A stretch of 35,692 nucleotides of DNA, from assembly GCA_017958305.1 (NCBI GenBank), contig JAGDCW010000028.1:1-35692 (forward strand), in the 5' to 3' direction. The first letter of the stretch is position 1; each line of letters begins with the position of its first letter. The stretch is from Bacteroidales bacterium (GTDB taxonomy: Bacteria > Bacteroidota > Bacteroidia > Bacteroidales > UBA1402). Under the pieces are notes generated by a model. That model had not been told where the DNA came from, searched no databases, and worked only from the letters and a program-made list of their open reading frames with translations. The translations under genes and the position numbers were made by a program. Positions 1 through 8,580 of the stretch are shown in pieces.

Positions 1-2
1 AA

Positions 3-968
3 TCCTGGTGGACATTGCTGGCCGGACTGCTGGCCGGGCTGGCGGCCTGCACCAAACAATACGGCATCGGATTTGCGCCTGTGTGCCTGCTGTGGATTGC
101 CCTGCTTGGCACCGGCAGTTGGAAAAACCGCCTGCAAGGCGGCCTGCTTTTCGTACTGGGGATGGGTCTCTGCCTTGCCACGGTGGGGCTGGTCTTTCCG
201 GAGACCCTGTCGCTGTTCCAGTTGCACGACGCCTACGGCACCGACCAGAAAGCCGCCGTCCTCTATCGCAAAATGGGCGGGCTGCGTTTCATCCCCAAAC
301 GGCTCGGCTACCTGACCTTCCGCTGCATGCCGCTGCTGCTGTGCCTGATACCGCCTCTCGGCCGGATATCGCGGACCCGGCTGCGCCTGCTGCTGCCGCT
401 GGCATGCGGTTTCTTCGGTTTCACAGGCCAGTTCTATTTCAGCAACGGCTGGCACTACCTGCTGTACATCTTTCCGTTTGCCGCCCTGCTGTCGGCCCTG
501 GCCCTGCAGGATTTCGCCGAGCGCGGCCCTTGGACCCGGCTGCTGCTGACGGCCGTGCTGCTGTTTAGCGTAGGCTCGCTCAGCGCGCAGGCCCTCGACC
601 CGGGCGCTTTTCGCAAAAAGAAAAAACAATACCGCATTGAGCGGCATGTGGCCAAAATGCTGCAACAAGTTCCACCAGAGGCCGTACTGCTCCCCTACAA
701 CGCCGAGCTGTACGGGCAATACTGGATCAGCGGCCTGCAACCGCCCAAGGTGAACGGGCAATACTGCCTGTCGTTCGGCCCGCTGGCCCTGAACGAGTCG
801 CTGATGAACCAAAAAATCGCACACAGCCAGTACCTGGTCAAGTACAAGCGCTCGAGCCATTGGGAATACAAGCCCCACGCCTCGACCGAAGCCTTGCTGC
901 AAGCCTGCGACACGGTGAGCCACGACGCCGGGTTCTGTTTGCTTTGCAATCCGAATTTTACCGAATAA
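3..968 (+). CDS. Polytopic membrane glycosyltransferase-like protein, 3' part (5' end outside window)
   Basis: The frame is open to the left edge of the window, so only the C-terminal part of about 321 residues is present; the TTG at 15 is an internal codon rather than a convincing start. The visible protein begins with a hydrophobic stretch ending in CTKQYGIG, followed by about six or seven further Leu/Ala-rich membrane segments and a soluble tail of roughly 110 residues that contains PYNAELYGQYWISGLQPP. A membrane helix followed by T-K-Q-x-G is typical of the central region of GT39/ArnT-like lipid-linked sugar transferases, whose catalytic acidic residues lie in the N-terminal periplasmic loop, here missing. 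Activity, donor and acceptor therefore cannot be read. The next gene starts 13 nt downstream on the same strand, so the two are probably co-transcribed. Confident that it is a real membrane protein gene; the glycosyltransferase assignment is tentative. Confidence 0.6.
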   Translation, partial: SWWTLLAGLLAGLAACTKQYGIGFAPVCLLWIALLGTGSWKNRLQGGLLFVLGMGLCLATVGLVFPETLSLFQLHDAYGTDQKAAVLYRKMGGLRFIPKRLGYLTFRCMPLLLCLIPPLGRISRTRLRLLLPLACGFFGFTGQFYFSNGWHYLLYIFPFAALLSALALQDFAERGPWTRLLLTAVLLFSVGSLSAQALDPGAFRKKKKQYRIERHVAKMLQQVPPEAVLLPYNAELYGQYWISGLQPPKVNGQYCLSFGPLALNESLMNQKIAHSQYLVKYKRSSHWEYKPHASTEALLQACDTVSHDAGFCLLCNPNFTE

Positions 969-981
969 ACCCTACCGCTAT

Positions 982-3696
982 ATGAAAAAAACATTTGTCA
1001 TCGGAATTTGCCTGTTGGCTGCCGCCATTACGATCTGGGGCTTCATTTCGCTACGCAATGCCGCCCTGTCGGAAGAAACCGACCTGTACACCGCCCTGCC
1101 GCAAAAACCCGACCTGCTGTTTGAAATCCAGCGTGCCGGAGACTTGTCGCAGTCGATGTTGTACAACAACGGATACTGGCAGTACTGGAAAGAGAACCCC
1201 GAGCTGCAACTGCTCAGCCTGATTTTGTCGGAGACCGACACCCTGCGCGAGTCGCAGTCGGGCATCGCCACCGACCGTCCGATGCAACTGGCGGTGTATT
1301 TCCGCGACGGCGCGTCCGCTTCGCTGCTCAGCACCCGCGTGTCGGCCGACGAATGGCGTTATTGGAACAAACGCCTGGCACATTATCCGCATTTGCACCG
1401 CCAATACCACAAAGGCGTGATGTCCGTTTCGGCCGACAGCAGCCTGCTGGCCCGCTCGGCCGAAGCCCTGGACAAGCGCGAGTCGGTCATGGAGGGCGAC
1501 ACCGCGTTTCAAACGCTCAGCCACACGGTTGGCAGCCAGGTGCCGATGAGCGTTTACCTCTGCCACGAAAGCCTCAACCGGCTGCTGGCGGCAGCATCCG
1601 ATTCGCCCTGCCCCGAACTGGCCTCGCTGATGAGAAAGGGAATCGGATGGTCGGTGCTGGATTTTGAAATCCGCGAACGCCAACTGGTGCTCAGCGGATT
1701 CGCCCTGCCCGACTCCAAGACTTCGGTACTGGAGCGCATGCGTGTGCAAACTCCCGCCACCAACCGGATTGAAAGCGCCCTGCCGGCCGGCACGGTCTAT
1801 TATTGCCACCAAAACATCGACGATTTGGAAGCGTACCGAACCGCCAACGGAAAGTTGTCGGCCATCGAAGATTCGATGTGGCGCTGCGCCGACGGCAGCA
1901 GCACACTGGCCTTTTTCCGCCAGTACTTCGACGGCGAGTGGGCGCACGGCTTCGGCTCCGACGGTCCGTTCGTGGTGGTACGGCTCAACGATTCGGAAAA
2001 TGCGGCCCGCGACCTCCAACATCTGGCCGAAGGCCTGCATGCCGGACACGAACAAGGCGCCTACCGGTTCGGCCTTTGCGGATTTGCCGCATCGGTACTG
2101 GGCCCCGACGCGCTGCTCCAACGCGAGTTTGTCAGCATTCAAGGACAAAATCTTTGGATCACCACCCAGGCCGGAACGGCCGCAGCCATCGCCAACGCCC
2201 CGAAACTGACCGACGACGCCCGCTACAAAGCAGCGCGGGCATCGATGCAGACCGAATCGTCCGAAACCCGTTTCTACCGGTTGTCGGGACTGCTTCCGCT
2301 CATCGACCGCCAGGTGTCGGAAGCTTGGGCGGAACACCATATCGGCTGGTTGGAACTGCTCTGTCCGTTCGGGTGCCTCACCGCCCAATCCGAATACAGT
2401 TCGGGCAATCTGACGTACCGCAACCTGACCCTTAGCCAGGCAGACCGCTACTTGAGCCTCAGCCACCGGGCACAAAAGGCCCCCTCCGACTACACTGCCA
2501 CCCCCGAACCCATGGCCGAGGAGCCTGCCGACAGCCCGGCCGAAACCGTAGCGACCGAGCCGGAAACCGCACCGGCAGCCGAAACGCCGGTCGCCATCGC
2601 CGACATTCCTACGCCGGCAAGCGCCGCCTCTGCAACGGTACAGGCCGACAAACTGGCAGAAGTCATGCTCGACGCCCCGGCGGCCATGCGTCCGCAAGTG
2701 TTCAAGAACCACCTCAACGGCGAAAACGAAATCATCGTTCAGGATACCAAAAAGCAGTTGTATCTGATTTCGGCTTCGGGAAACATTGTCTGGAAAATCC
2801 AATTGTCGGAATTCATCCTGGGCGACGTGTTTGCCGTCGATATGCTGGGCAACAAGAAGTGGCAGATGACGTTTGTCACCCCCTCGAAATGGTTTGTCAT
2901 CGACCGTAAGGGCAACAACCTGGCCGGATTCCCCATCGCGCTCAACCCGCAGGCATCGGCCGGGCTGCAAGTGGTCGATTACGAGAACAAGGCCGACTAC
3001 CGGTTCTTCATTCCCCGAAAGGGAGGCAAGGTGAACCTGCTCAAGAAAGACGGCCGCCAACCGCAGGACTGGAGCTACAAGTCTTCGGGCAAAGACGTCG
3101 AACAGGCGGTTCAGCACTTCAGCGCCGGCGGCAAGGACTACCTGGTGTGCACCGGTTCGCAGTGCTCGCAGGTGGTTGACCGGAGAGGGCGCACCCGCAT
3201 TGCCACCGAGGGCATTGGCGGATGGTCGAAGAACCCGCTGATAGCCGACGGCTCCGGCAGTTCGATGCGCATGGTGGGCACCGCCCCCGACGGCGACTTG
3301 CAGTTTGTCTATGCCGATGGACGGGCCATCTCCACGCCCATCGAATCGGGCATGAGTGCCGGCCACAGTTTTGGCATGCTGTCGGACGGCACCGAAAAAC
3401 ACTACCTCTTGGGCGACGAAAAGGGGCTGAAGGTGTTCAATGAAGATTTCGAACTGCTGGTTAAGGACGCCTCCCTGTCGGTCGGCGGAAGGATTCAGTA
3501 TTTCGGAGAAAAGGCCTTTTTCCACAACTCGACCGACAAGACACTCTGGCTGTACGACCGCACCAAACGGCAGTGCTCCGGCAGCGGTATCGGCTGCGAC
3601 AGCCCGCATTTCACCATCACCACGCTCAAGCCCCACACCGGCACCTGCCTGCTCACCACCTCCGACAACAAAGTGATGATTTACCGACTAAAATAG
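982..3696 (+). CDS. Envelope-anchored protein of unknown function, DUF3352-like N-terminal region and propeller-like C-terminal region
   Basis: A 904-residue protein. Residues 1-25 form one hydrophobic segment after MKK, best read as a signal anchor or uncleaved signal. Residues about 30-500 form a long alpha/beta region dealing in short blocks such as LPQKPDLLFEIQ near the start; this resembles the DUF3352-type proteins annotated in Bacteroidota, an assignment from memory. Residues about 504-558 are a Pro/Ala/Glu/Thr-rich flexible linker. Residues about 560-904 contain repeated strand units with turns such as DTKKQLYLISASGNIVWKI, VIDRKGNNLAGFPI and LLGDEKGLKVFNEDFELL, typical of PQQ- or WD40-like propellers. 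The likely location is the periplasmic side of the inner membrane. It follows the membrane glycosyltransferase-like gene by 13 nt. No catalytic motif is visible and I give no function. The long open frame on the opposite strand here is a composition artefact. Confidence 0.85.
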   Translation: MKKTFVIGICLLAAAITIWGFISLRNAALSEETDLYTALPQKPDLLFEIQRAGDLSQSMLYNNGYWQYWKENPELQLLSLILSETDTLRESQSGIATDRPMQLAVYFRDGASASLLSTRVSADEWRYWNKRLAHYPHLHRQYHKGVMSVSADSSLLARSAEALDKRESVMEGDTAFQTLSHTVGSQVPMSVYLCHESLNRLLAAASDSPCPELASLMRKGIGWSVLDFEIRERQLVLSGFALPDSKTSVLERMRVQTPATNRIESALPAGTVYYCHQNIDDLEAYRTANGKLSAIEDSMWRCADGSSTLAFFRQYFDGEWAHGFGSDGPFVVVRLNDSENAARDLQHLAEGLHAGHEQGAYRFGLCGFAASVLGPDALLQREFVSIQGQNLWITTQAGTAAAIANAPKLTDDARYKAARASMQTESSETRFYRLSGLLPLIDRQVSEAWAEHHIGWLELLCPFGCLTAQSEYSSGNLTYRNLTLSQADRYLSLSHRAQKAPSDYTATPEPMAEEPADSPAETVATEPETAPAAETPVAIADIPTPASAASATVQADKLAEVMLDAPAAMRPQVFKNHLNGENEIIVQDTKKQLYLISASGNIVWKIQLSEFILGDVFAVDMLGNKKWQMTFVTPSKWFVIDRKGNNLAGFPIALNPQASAGLQVVDYENKADYRFFIPRKGGKVNLLKKDGRQPQDWSYKSSGKDVEQAVQHFSAGGKDYLVCTGSQCSQVVDRRGRTRIATEGIGGWSKNPLIADGSGSSMRMVGTAPDGDLQFVYADGRAISTPIESGMSAGHSFGMLSDGTEKHYLLGDEKGLKVFNEDFELLVKDASLSVGGRIQYFGEKAFFHNSTDKTLWLYDRTKRQCSGSGIGCDSPHFTITTLKPHTGTCLLTTSDNKVMIYRLK

Positions 3697-3743
3697 GACG
3701 GGCCGCCATTGTCAATAACTTGGCACGAAAGCAAGACCGAAAA

Positions 3744-3766
3744 TTGGCAAACTTTAACTAACTTTG
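3744..3766 (+). promoter_or_regulatory. Candidate purL promoter, Bacteroidota type
   Basis: TAACTTTG at 3759-3766 matches the Bacteroidota -7 element TAnnTTTG. A TTGG lies upstream at 3744 but with only 12 nt between, shorter than the usual 19-21, so the -33 element is uncertain. The predicted start site leaves an untranslated leader of about 15-20 nt before the ATG at 3791, too short for a riboswitch. Confidence 0.45.
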
Positions 3767-3790
3767 CCGCGTAAAATTTCTAAGGAAGTC

Positions 3791-6700
3791 ATGATATCAT
3801 TTTTCCAAACCAAAGAAAACAGCATTTATGCCGTTGAGTCGGAGCAAAACCTGGGCAAAGCCGAGGTGGAGAAACTGACTTGGCTGTTCGAAGGCGCCAC
3901 GCTGCTCGACGCCCAACAGTTGACGGGAGACTATGTGGGCCCCCGCCGCGAAATGATCACCCCGTGGAGTACCAATGCCGTCGAAATCACCCAAAACATG
4001 GGAATCCAAGGATTGAAACGCATTGAGGAATACCTGCCGGTGTCGGGAGTGAAAGAAGTTGACCCGATGTTGCAACGCAACTACAAGGGACTGGACCAAC
4101 AGATCTTTACGATCGAAAAGCAGCCCGACCCGATTGTCTATATCGAAGACCTCGAAGCATACAACCAGCAGGAAGGCCTGGCCCTGAGTGCCGCCGAAAT
4201 CGACTACCTCAACGGCATCGCCGCCAAAATCGGCCGGAAACTGACCGACAGCGAAGTGTTCGGTTTTTCACAAGTGAACTCGGAGCACTGCCGCCACAAA
4301 ATCTTCAACGGCACCTACATCATCGATGGTGAGGAAAAAGAACTGTCCCTCTTCAAACTCATCAAGAAAACTTCGGAATACAACCCCAACCAACTGGTAT
4401 CGGCCTACAAAGACAACGTCGCTTTCAACGCCGGCCCCAAAATCCAACAGTTTGCCCCAGCTTCCGGCGACAAACCCGACTTCTTCGAAATCAAGGAAAT
4501 CGACTCGGTCATTTCGCTCAAGGCCGAGACGCACAACTTCCCCACCACCGTCGAACCCTTCAACGGCGCAGCCACCGGTACCGGCGGCGAAATCCGCGAC
4601 CGTCTGGGAGGCGGCAAGGCCAGTCTGCCCATTGCAGGCACGGCCGTTTACATGACTTCTTACCCGCGCAACGAACAACGTCCCTGGGCCGAAGCCATTG
4701 CCGAGCGCAACTGGCTGTACCAGACCCCGGAACAAATTCTCATCAAAGCCTCGAACGGCGCCTCCGACTTCGGTAACAAGTTCGGACAACCGCTCATCTG
4801 CGGTTCGCTGCTGACCTTCGAGCACGAGGAAAACCAAAAGACCTACGGATTCGACAAGGTGATCATGCTGGCCGGCGGTGTCGGCTACAGCTCGATGCGC
4901 GACGCGCTGAAGGGCGAACCCGAAGTGGGCGAAAAAGTGGTGGTGATGGGTGGCGACAACTACCGTATCGGCATGGGCGGCGGCGCCGTATCGTCGGTCG
5001 AAACCGGCCAATATGCCGGAGCCCTCGAACTCAACGCCGTGCAACGCGCCAACCCCGAAATGCAGAAACGCGTGGCCAACGTCATCCGCAGCCTGCAGGA
5101 AAGTGACCACAACCCCATCGTATCGATTCACGACCACGGTGCCGGCGGCCACCTCAACTGCCTGTCGGAACTGGTGGAAGGCATCGGCGGCAAAATCGAC
5201 ATGGACGCACTGCCCATTGGTGACAAAACCCTTTCGGCCAAAGAAATCATCGGCAACGAAAGCCAGGAACGCATGGGATTCCTCATGCAGGAAAAGGACC
5301 TCGACCGCGTACGCCGGATGGCCGAACGCGAACGCGCTCCCATGTATGTGGTCGGCGAAACGACCGGCGACATGAACTTCGTCTTCGAACAAAAAGACGG
5401 CGAAAAGCCCATTGACCTGCGTCTCGAATACATGATCGGCAAACCGCCACGCACCATTATCAAAGACAACAGCATCGACGAAACCTTCAGCGACGCCCAA
5501 CCCAAGGCATCGGAACTCGAGAGCCGTCTGAAAGACGTATTGTCGCTCGAATCGGTGGCCTGCAAAGACTGGCTGACCAACAAGGTGGACCGTTCGGTAA
5601 CCGGCAAAATCGCCCGTCAGCAATGCGCCGGCGAACTGCAACTGCCGCTCAACGACTGCGGCGTGGTTGCCCTCGACTATACGGGCACCTCGGGTATCGC
5701 CACCTCCATCGGTCATGCACCGGTAGCCGCATTGGCCGACCCCGAAGCCGGATCGGTGCTCTCCATCGCCGAAGCGCTCACCAACATCGTATGGGCACCG
5801 CTCAAAGAGGGTTTGTCGAGCGTTTCGCTCTCGGCCAACTGGATGTGGCCGTGTAAAAACCCGGGCGAAGACGCCCGTCTGTACAAGGCGGTTCAGGCCT
5901 GCAGTGACTTTGCATGCACCTTGGGCATCAACATCCCGACCGGCAAAGACAGTTTGTCGATGACCCAAAAATACGGTCAGAAGAAGGTCTTCTCGCCGGG
6001 TACGGTCATTATCTCGGCCGGTGCCGAAGTCAGCAACATCCGCAAAGTGGTCGGCCCGGTACTGCGCCAGGCAGCCGGTTCGGCTCTCTACCACATCGAC
6101 TTCTCGTTCGATGCCCTGAAACTCGGCGGATCGTCGCTCTACCAAACGATGAACAAAGTCGGCAGCCAAGTGCCTACGGTTGCCAACCCCGAGTATTTTG
6201 CAGCCGCCTTCGAAGCAATCCAAGACCTGATTTCCAAAGGGCTGGTTCTGGCCGGACACGACATTTCGGCCGGCGGTCTGATCACCTGTCTGCTCGAAAT
6301 GTGCTTTGCCAACGTCAAAGGTGGCCTAAAAGTGGATTTGACCGAGTGGACGGAAAAAGACCCCTACAAACTCCTCTTTGCCGAAAACCCGGGCGTGGTT
6401 ATCCAAGTGTCGGACACCGCAACGGTGGAGAAACTGCTCACCAACGCCGGCATCGGCTTTGCCAAAATCGCCGAATGCACCGGCGACCGCCAGCTGTCTG
6501 TTCGCTGGAACGGTGGCAGCCAAAGCTTCGACATCGACCAGATGCGCGATGTCTGGTACCGTCCGTCGTACCTGCTCGACCGCAAGCAAAGCGGCGAGGC
6601 ATGCGCCCGCGAACGCTTCGAAAACTACAAGCACCAGGCACTCGAATTCCGCTTCGCTAACAGCTTTAAAGGCACGTTGGATCAATTCGCGCTCAAAACG

Positions 6701-7465
6701 CCCCACGCCAAAACCGGTGTCAAGGCCGCCATCATCCGCGAAAAGGGTACCAATGGCGAACGCGAAATGGCCTACTCGCTCTATTTGGCCGGATTTGACG
6801 TCAAAGACGTGCACATGACCGACCTCGCCTCAGGACGCGAAACCCTCGAGGACGTACAGATGATTGTGTTCTGCGGCGGTTTCTCCAACTCCGACGTACT
6901 GGGCAGCGCCAAAGGCTGGGCCGGAGGTTTCCGTTACAACGAAAAGGCCAAAAAGGCCCTCGAAAACTTCTACGCCCGCAAAAACACCTTGAGTTTGGGT
7001 ATCTGCAACGGCTGCCAGCTGATGGTCGAACTGAACCTGGTCAATCCGGAACATGCGCAACGCGCCCGAATGCTGCACAACAACTCGCACAAGTTCGAGT
7101 CGAATTTCGTCGGCCTGACCATTCCCGAAAACCACTCGGTGATGTTCTCGTCGCTGGCCGGCAGCAAACTGGGCCTGTGGATCGCCCACGGCGAAGGCAA
7201 GTTCCACCTGCCGATGCCCGAAAAGGACTACCACATCGTGGCCAAATACCTGCACGAAGGGTATCCCGCCAACCCGAACGGTTCGGACTACAACGTAGCC
7301 GGTATCTGCTCGGCCGACGGACGCCACCTGGCCATGATGCCGCACCTCGAACGTGCGATATTCCCCTGGCAGTGGGCCTGCTACCCCGAAGGGCGCACCG
7401 ACGAAATCACCCCCTGGGTCGAGGCCTTCGTCAACGCCCGCAAGTGGTGCGAATCTCACAAGTAA
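3791..7465 (+). CDS. purL: Phosphoribosylformylglycinamidine synthase (FGAM synthase), long single-chain form
   Basis: This enzyme carries out the fourth step of de novo purine synthesis: FGAR, glutamine and ATP give FGAM. The 1224-residue chain has the long-form order: N-terminal PurS-like region, linker with VNSEHCRHKIFNG, two AIRS-like ATP-binding halves (KAETHNFPTTVEPFNGAATG and the GKDSLSM region in the second half) and a C-terminal class I glutaminase domain. The triad is visible: Cys1072 in LGICNGCQ, and His1185 with Glu1187 in MMPHLERA. The length fits the family (about 1200-1300). I chose ATG 3791 (MISFFQTKENSIYAVE) rather than an in-frame TTG at 3764, because that TTG lies inside the -7 promoter element. 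It is cytoplasmic, transcribed alone, and unrelated in function to its neighbours. The identification is secure. Confidence 0.97.
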   Translation: MISFFQTKENSIYAVESEQNLGKAEVEKLTWLFEGATLLDAQQLTGDYVGPRREMITPWSTNAVEITQNMGIQGLKRIEEYLPVSGVKEVDPMLQRNYKGLDQQIFTIEKQPDPIVYIEDLEAYNQQEGLALSAAEIDYLNGIAAKIGRKLTDSEVFGFSQVNSEHCRHKIFNGTYIIDGEEKELSLFKLIKKTSEYNPNQLVSAYKDNVAFNAGPKIQQFAPASGDKPDFFEIKEIDSVISLKAETHNFPTTVEPFNGAATGTGGEIRDRLGGGKASLPIAGTAVYMTSYPRNEQRPWAEAIAERNWLYQTPEQILIKASNGASDFGNKFGQPLICGSLLTFEHEENQKTYGFDKVIMLAGGVGYSSMRDALKGEPEVGEKVVVMGGDNYRIGMGGGAVSSVETGQYAGALELNAVQRANPEMQKRVANVIRSLQESDHNPIVSIHDHGAGGHLNCLSELVEGIGGKIDMDALPIGDKTLSAKEIIGNESQERMGFLMQEKDLDRVRRMAERERAPMYVVGETTGDMNFVFEQKDGEKPIDLRLEYMIGKPPRTIIKDNSIDETFSDAQPKASELESRLKDVLSLESVACKDWLTNKVDRSVTGKIARQQCAGELQLPLNDCGVVALDYTGTSGIATSIGHAPVAALADPEAGSVLSIAEALTNIVWAPLKEGLSSVSLSANWMWPCKNPGEDARLYKAVQACSDFACTLGINIPTGKDSLSMTQKYGQKKVFSPGTVIISAGAEVSNIRKVVGPVLRQAAGSALYHIDFSFDALKLGGSSLYQTMNKVGSQVPTVANPEYFAAAFEAIQDLISKGLVLAGHDISAGGLITCLLEMCFANVKGGLKVDLTEWTEKDPYKLLFAENPGVVIQVSDTATVEKLLTNAGIGFAKIAECTGDRQLSVRWNGGSQSFDIDQMRDVWYRPSYLLDRKQSGEACARERFENYKHQALEFRFANSFKGTLDQFALKTPHAKTGVKAAIIREKGTNGEREMAYSLYLAGFDVKDVHMTDLASGRETLEDVQMIVFCGGFSNSDVLGSAKGWAGGFRYNEKAKKALENFYARKNTLSLGICNGCQLMVELNLVNPEHAQRARMLHNNSHKFESNFVGLTIPENHSVMFSSLAGSKLGLWIAHGEGKFHLPMPEKDYHIVAKYLHEGYPANPNGSDYNVAGICSADGRHLAMMPHLERAIFPWQWACYPEGRTDEITPWVEAFVNARKWCESHK

Positions 7466-7501
7466 AAAAATGACCAAACCCCTCCATTCCGAGGGGTTTG
7501 G
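7464..7501 (-). terminator. Perfect 11-bp hairpin with T-tract on the minus strand
   Basis: CCAAACCCCTC at 7474-7484 pairs with GAGGGGTTTGG at 7491-7501 across a 6-nt loop. The A7 run at 7464-7470 gives a U-tract only for minus-strand transcripts; on the plus strand the hairpin is followed by CGCTATAAAAC with no T-run. It starts 8 nt after the purL stop and ends 18 nt before the next start codon. It could weakly end purL transcription, but its orientation favours ending leftward transcripts. Confidence 0.65.
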
Positions 7502-7519
7502 CGCTATAAAACAAGTCGG

Positions 7520-8059
7520 ATGCTCCTGTTCAAACTTTTCGCTTCGTTTTTCAAGCTCGGCTGCTTCACCTTTGGAGGCGGCAACGCCATGATTCCTGTC
7601 ATTGAGCACGAGGTGGTCGAACAAAAAAGCTGGATGACCCACGACGACTTTGCCGAAATGATTGCGGTTGCCCAAAGCCTGCCCGGGCCGATTTCGCTCA
7701 ACTCCGCCCTCTACACCGGTTACCGCAAGGCCGGATTGGCGGGAGGCATCGCCACCGCGCTCGGCATCATCCTGCCTTCGTTTATCATCATTCTGCTCAT
7801 CGCCATAGTATTTGGCGAGTACCAGCACCAGCCCGTCGTCGAAAAAGCGTTCAAAGGCATCCGCCCCGTGGTGGTGGCCATCATTGCCGGCCCGCTGGTA
7901 CGCATGGCCAAACTGATGCATTTGAGTTGGAAGATGGCCTGGCTGCCCGTGGTGACGGTGGCATTGGTCTGCTTCTGCCGGCTGTCGCCCGTATGGGTAC
8001 TGCTGGCGGCTGCCGTCGGCGGCATTGTCTGGCAATTTTATCGGGAGGAGAAACGATGA
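7520..8059 (+). CDS. CHR-family (chromate transporter type) membrane protein, first half
   Basis: A 179-residue single CHR-domain protein. The family signature is near the N-terminus: FKLGCFTFGGGNAMIPVIE, then the conserved QSLPGPISLNSALYTGYRK segment, followed by four or five hydrophobic helices. CHR proteins export chromate or related oxyanions across the inner membrane. In many bacteria the two homologous halves are one long ChrA chain; in Bacteroidales they are commonly two short adjacent genes that are thought to act as a heteromer. The stop codon overlaps the start of the second half (ATGA at 8056-8059), consistent with coupled translation. Substrate is not proven by sequence; many CHR proteins have no tested chromate activity. 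The start at 7520 places the family's usual N-terminus correctly; no promoter fits between it and the hairpin upstream. Confidence 0.88.
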   Translation: MLLFKLFASFFKLGCFTFGGGNAMIPVIEHEVVEQKSWMTHDDFAEMIAVAQSLPGPISLNSALYTGYRKAGLAGGIATALGIILPSFIIILLIAIVFGEYQHQPVVEKAFKGIRPVVVAIIAGPLVRMAKLMHLSWKMAWLPVVTVALVCFCRLSPVWVLLAAAVGGIVWQFYREEKR

Positions 8060-8580
8060 GCCTGTATTTCTGGATTTTCGCCGTATTCTTCAAAATCGGT
8101 CTCTTCGGATTCGGAGGCGGATATGCCATCGCCTCGCTGATTGAGCACGAAACGGTGGACCTGCACCATTGGCTGACCACCGCCCAATTCACCGACATCA
8201 TGGCCATTTCGCAGGCCACGCCGGGCCCCATCGCCATCAACTGCGCCACCTACGTCGGCTATACCGCCACAGGCTCGATTTGGGGAGCCGCACTGGCCAC
8301 TTTTGCCGTGTCGCTTCCGTCATTGATTTTGGTTGGACTGGTGATATTTGTTTTGGCGCGTTTCCGCGAAAACCCGTATGTGCAAGCCGCCATGCAGGTC
8401 ATCAAGCCGTGCACCCTGGGGCTGATTGCCGCCGCAGCCGTGCTGTTGGCCACCCCCGAAAACTTTATTGACGGATACAGCTACGGGCTGTTCGGAGCGG
8501 CGCTGATTGCCTCCGTGCTGCGTATCAATCCCTTGTATCTCTTGGTTTTAGGCGGCCTGGCCGGAATTTTCCTTTACTGA
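8056..8580 (+). CDS. CHR-family (chromate transporter type) membrane protein, second half
   Basis: A 174-residue partner of the preceding gene. MSLYFWIFAVFFKIGLFGFG begins at 8056, overlapping the upstream stop by four bases; an in-frame ATG further upstream (7927) lies inside the first gene and is rejected. The CHR hallmarks FGFGGGYAIASLIEHE and SQATPGPIAINCATYVGYT are present, followed by hydrophobic helices. GGGAGGAG at 8043-8050 resembles a Shine-Dalgarno site, unusual in this phylum. Its oppositely oriented neighbour ApbE overlaps its last seven bases, so the two transcripts are convergent. The likely role is to form, with the first half, an inner-membrane oxyanion exporter; the true substrate is unknown. 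Confidence 0.88.
   Translation: MSLYFWIFAVFFKIGLFGFGGGYAIASLIEHETVDLHHWLTTAQFTDIMAISQATPGPIAINCATYVGYTATGSIWGAALATFAVSLPSLILVGLVIFVLARFRENPYVQAAMQVIKPCTLGLIAAAAVLLATPENFIDGYSYGLFGAALIASVLRINPLYLLVLGGLAGIFLY

Noticed and set aside
1051-3636. An 861-codon open frame on the minus strand opposite the large envelope protein gene
   Set aside because: It is rich in Arg, Gly and Val and has no recognisable domain, as expected when a GC-rich gene is read backwards. The plus-strand protein has a signal anchor and ordered domains.
3697-3790. Possible purine riboswitch upstream of purL
   Set aside because: The promoter element sits only about 24 nt before the start codon, leaving no room for an aptamer.
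4268-6259. A 663-codon open frame on the minus strand within purL
   Set aside because: It is opposite strongly conserved PurL motifs and has low-complexity composition; stops are rare there because of GC bias.
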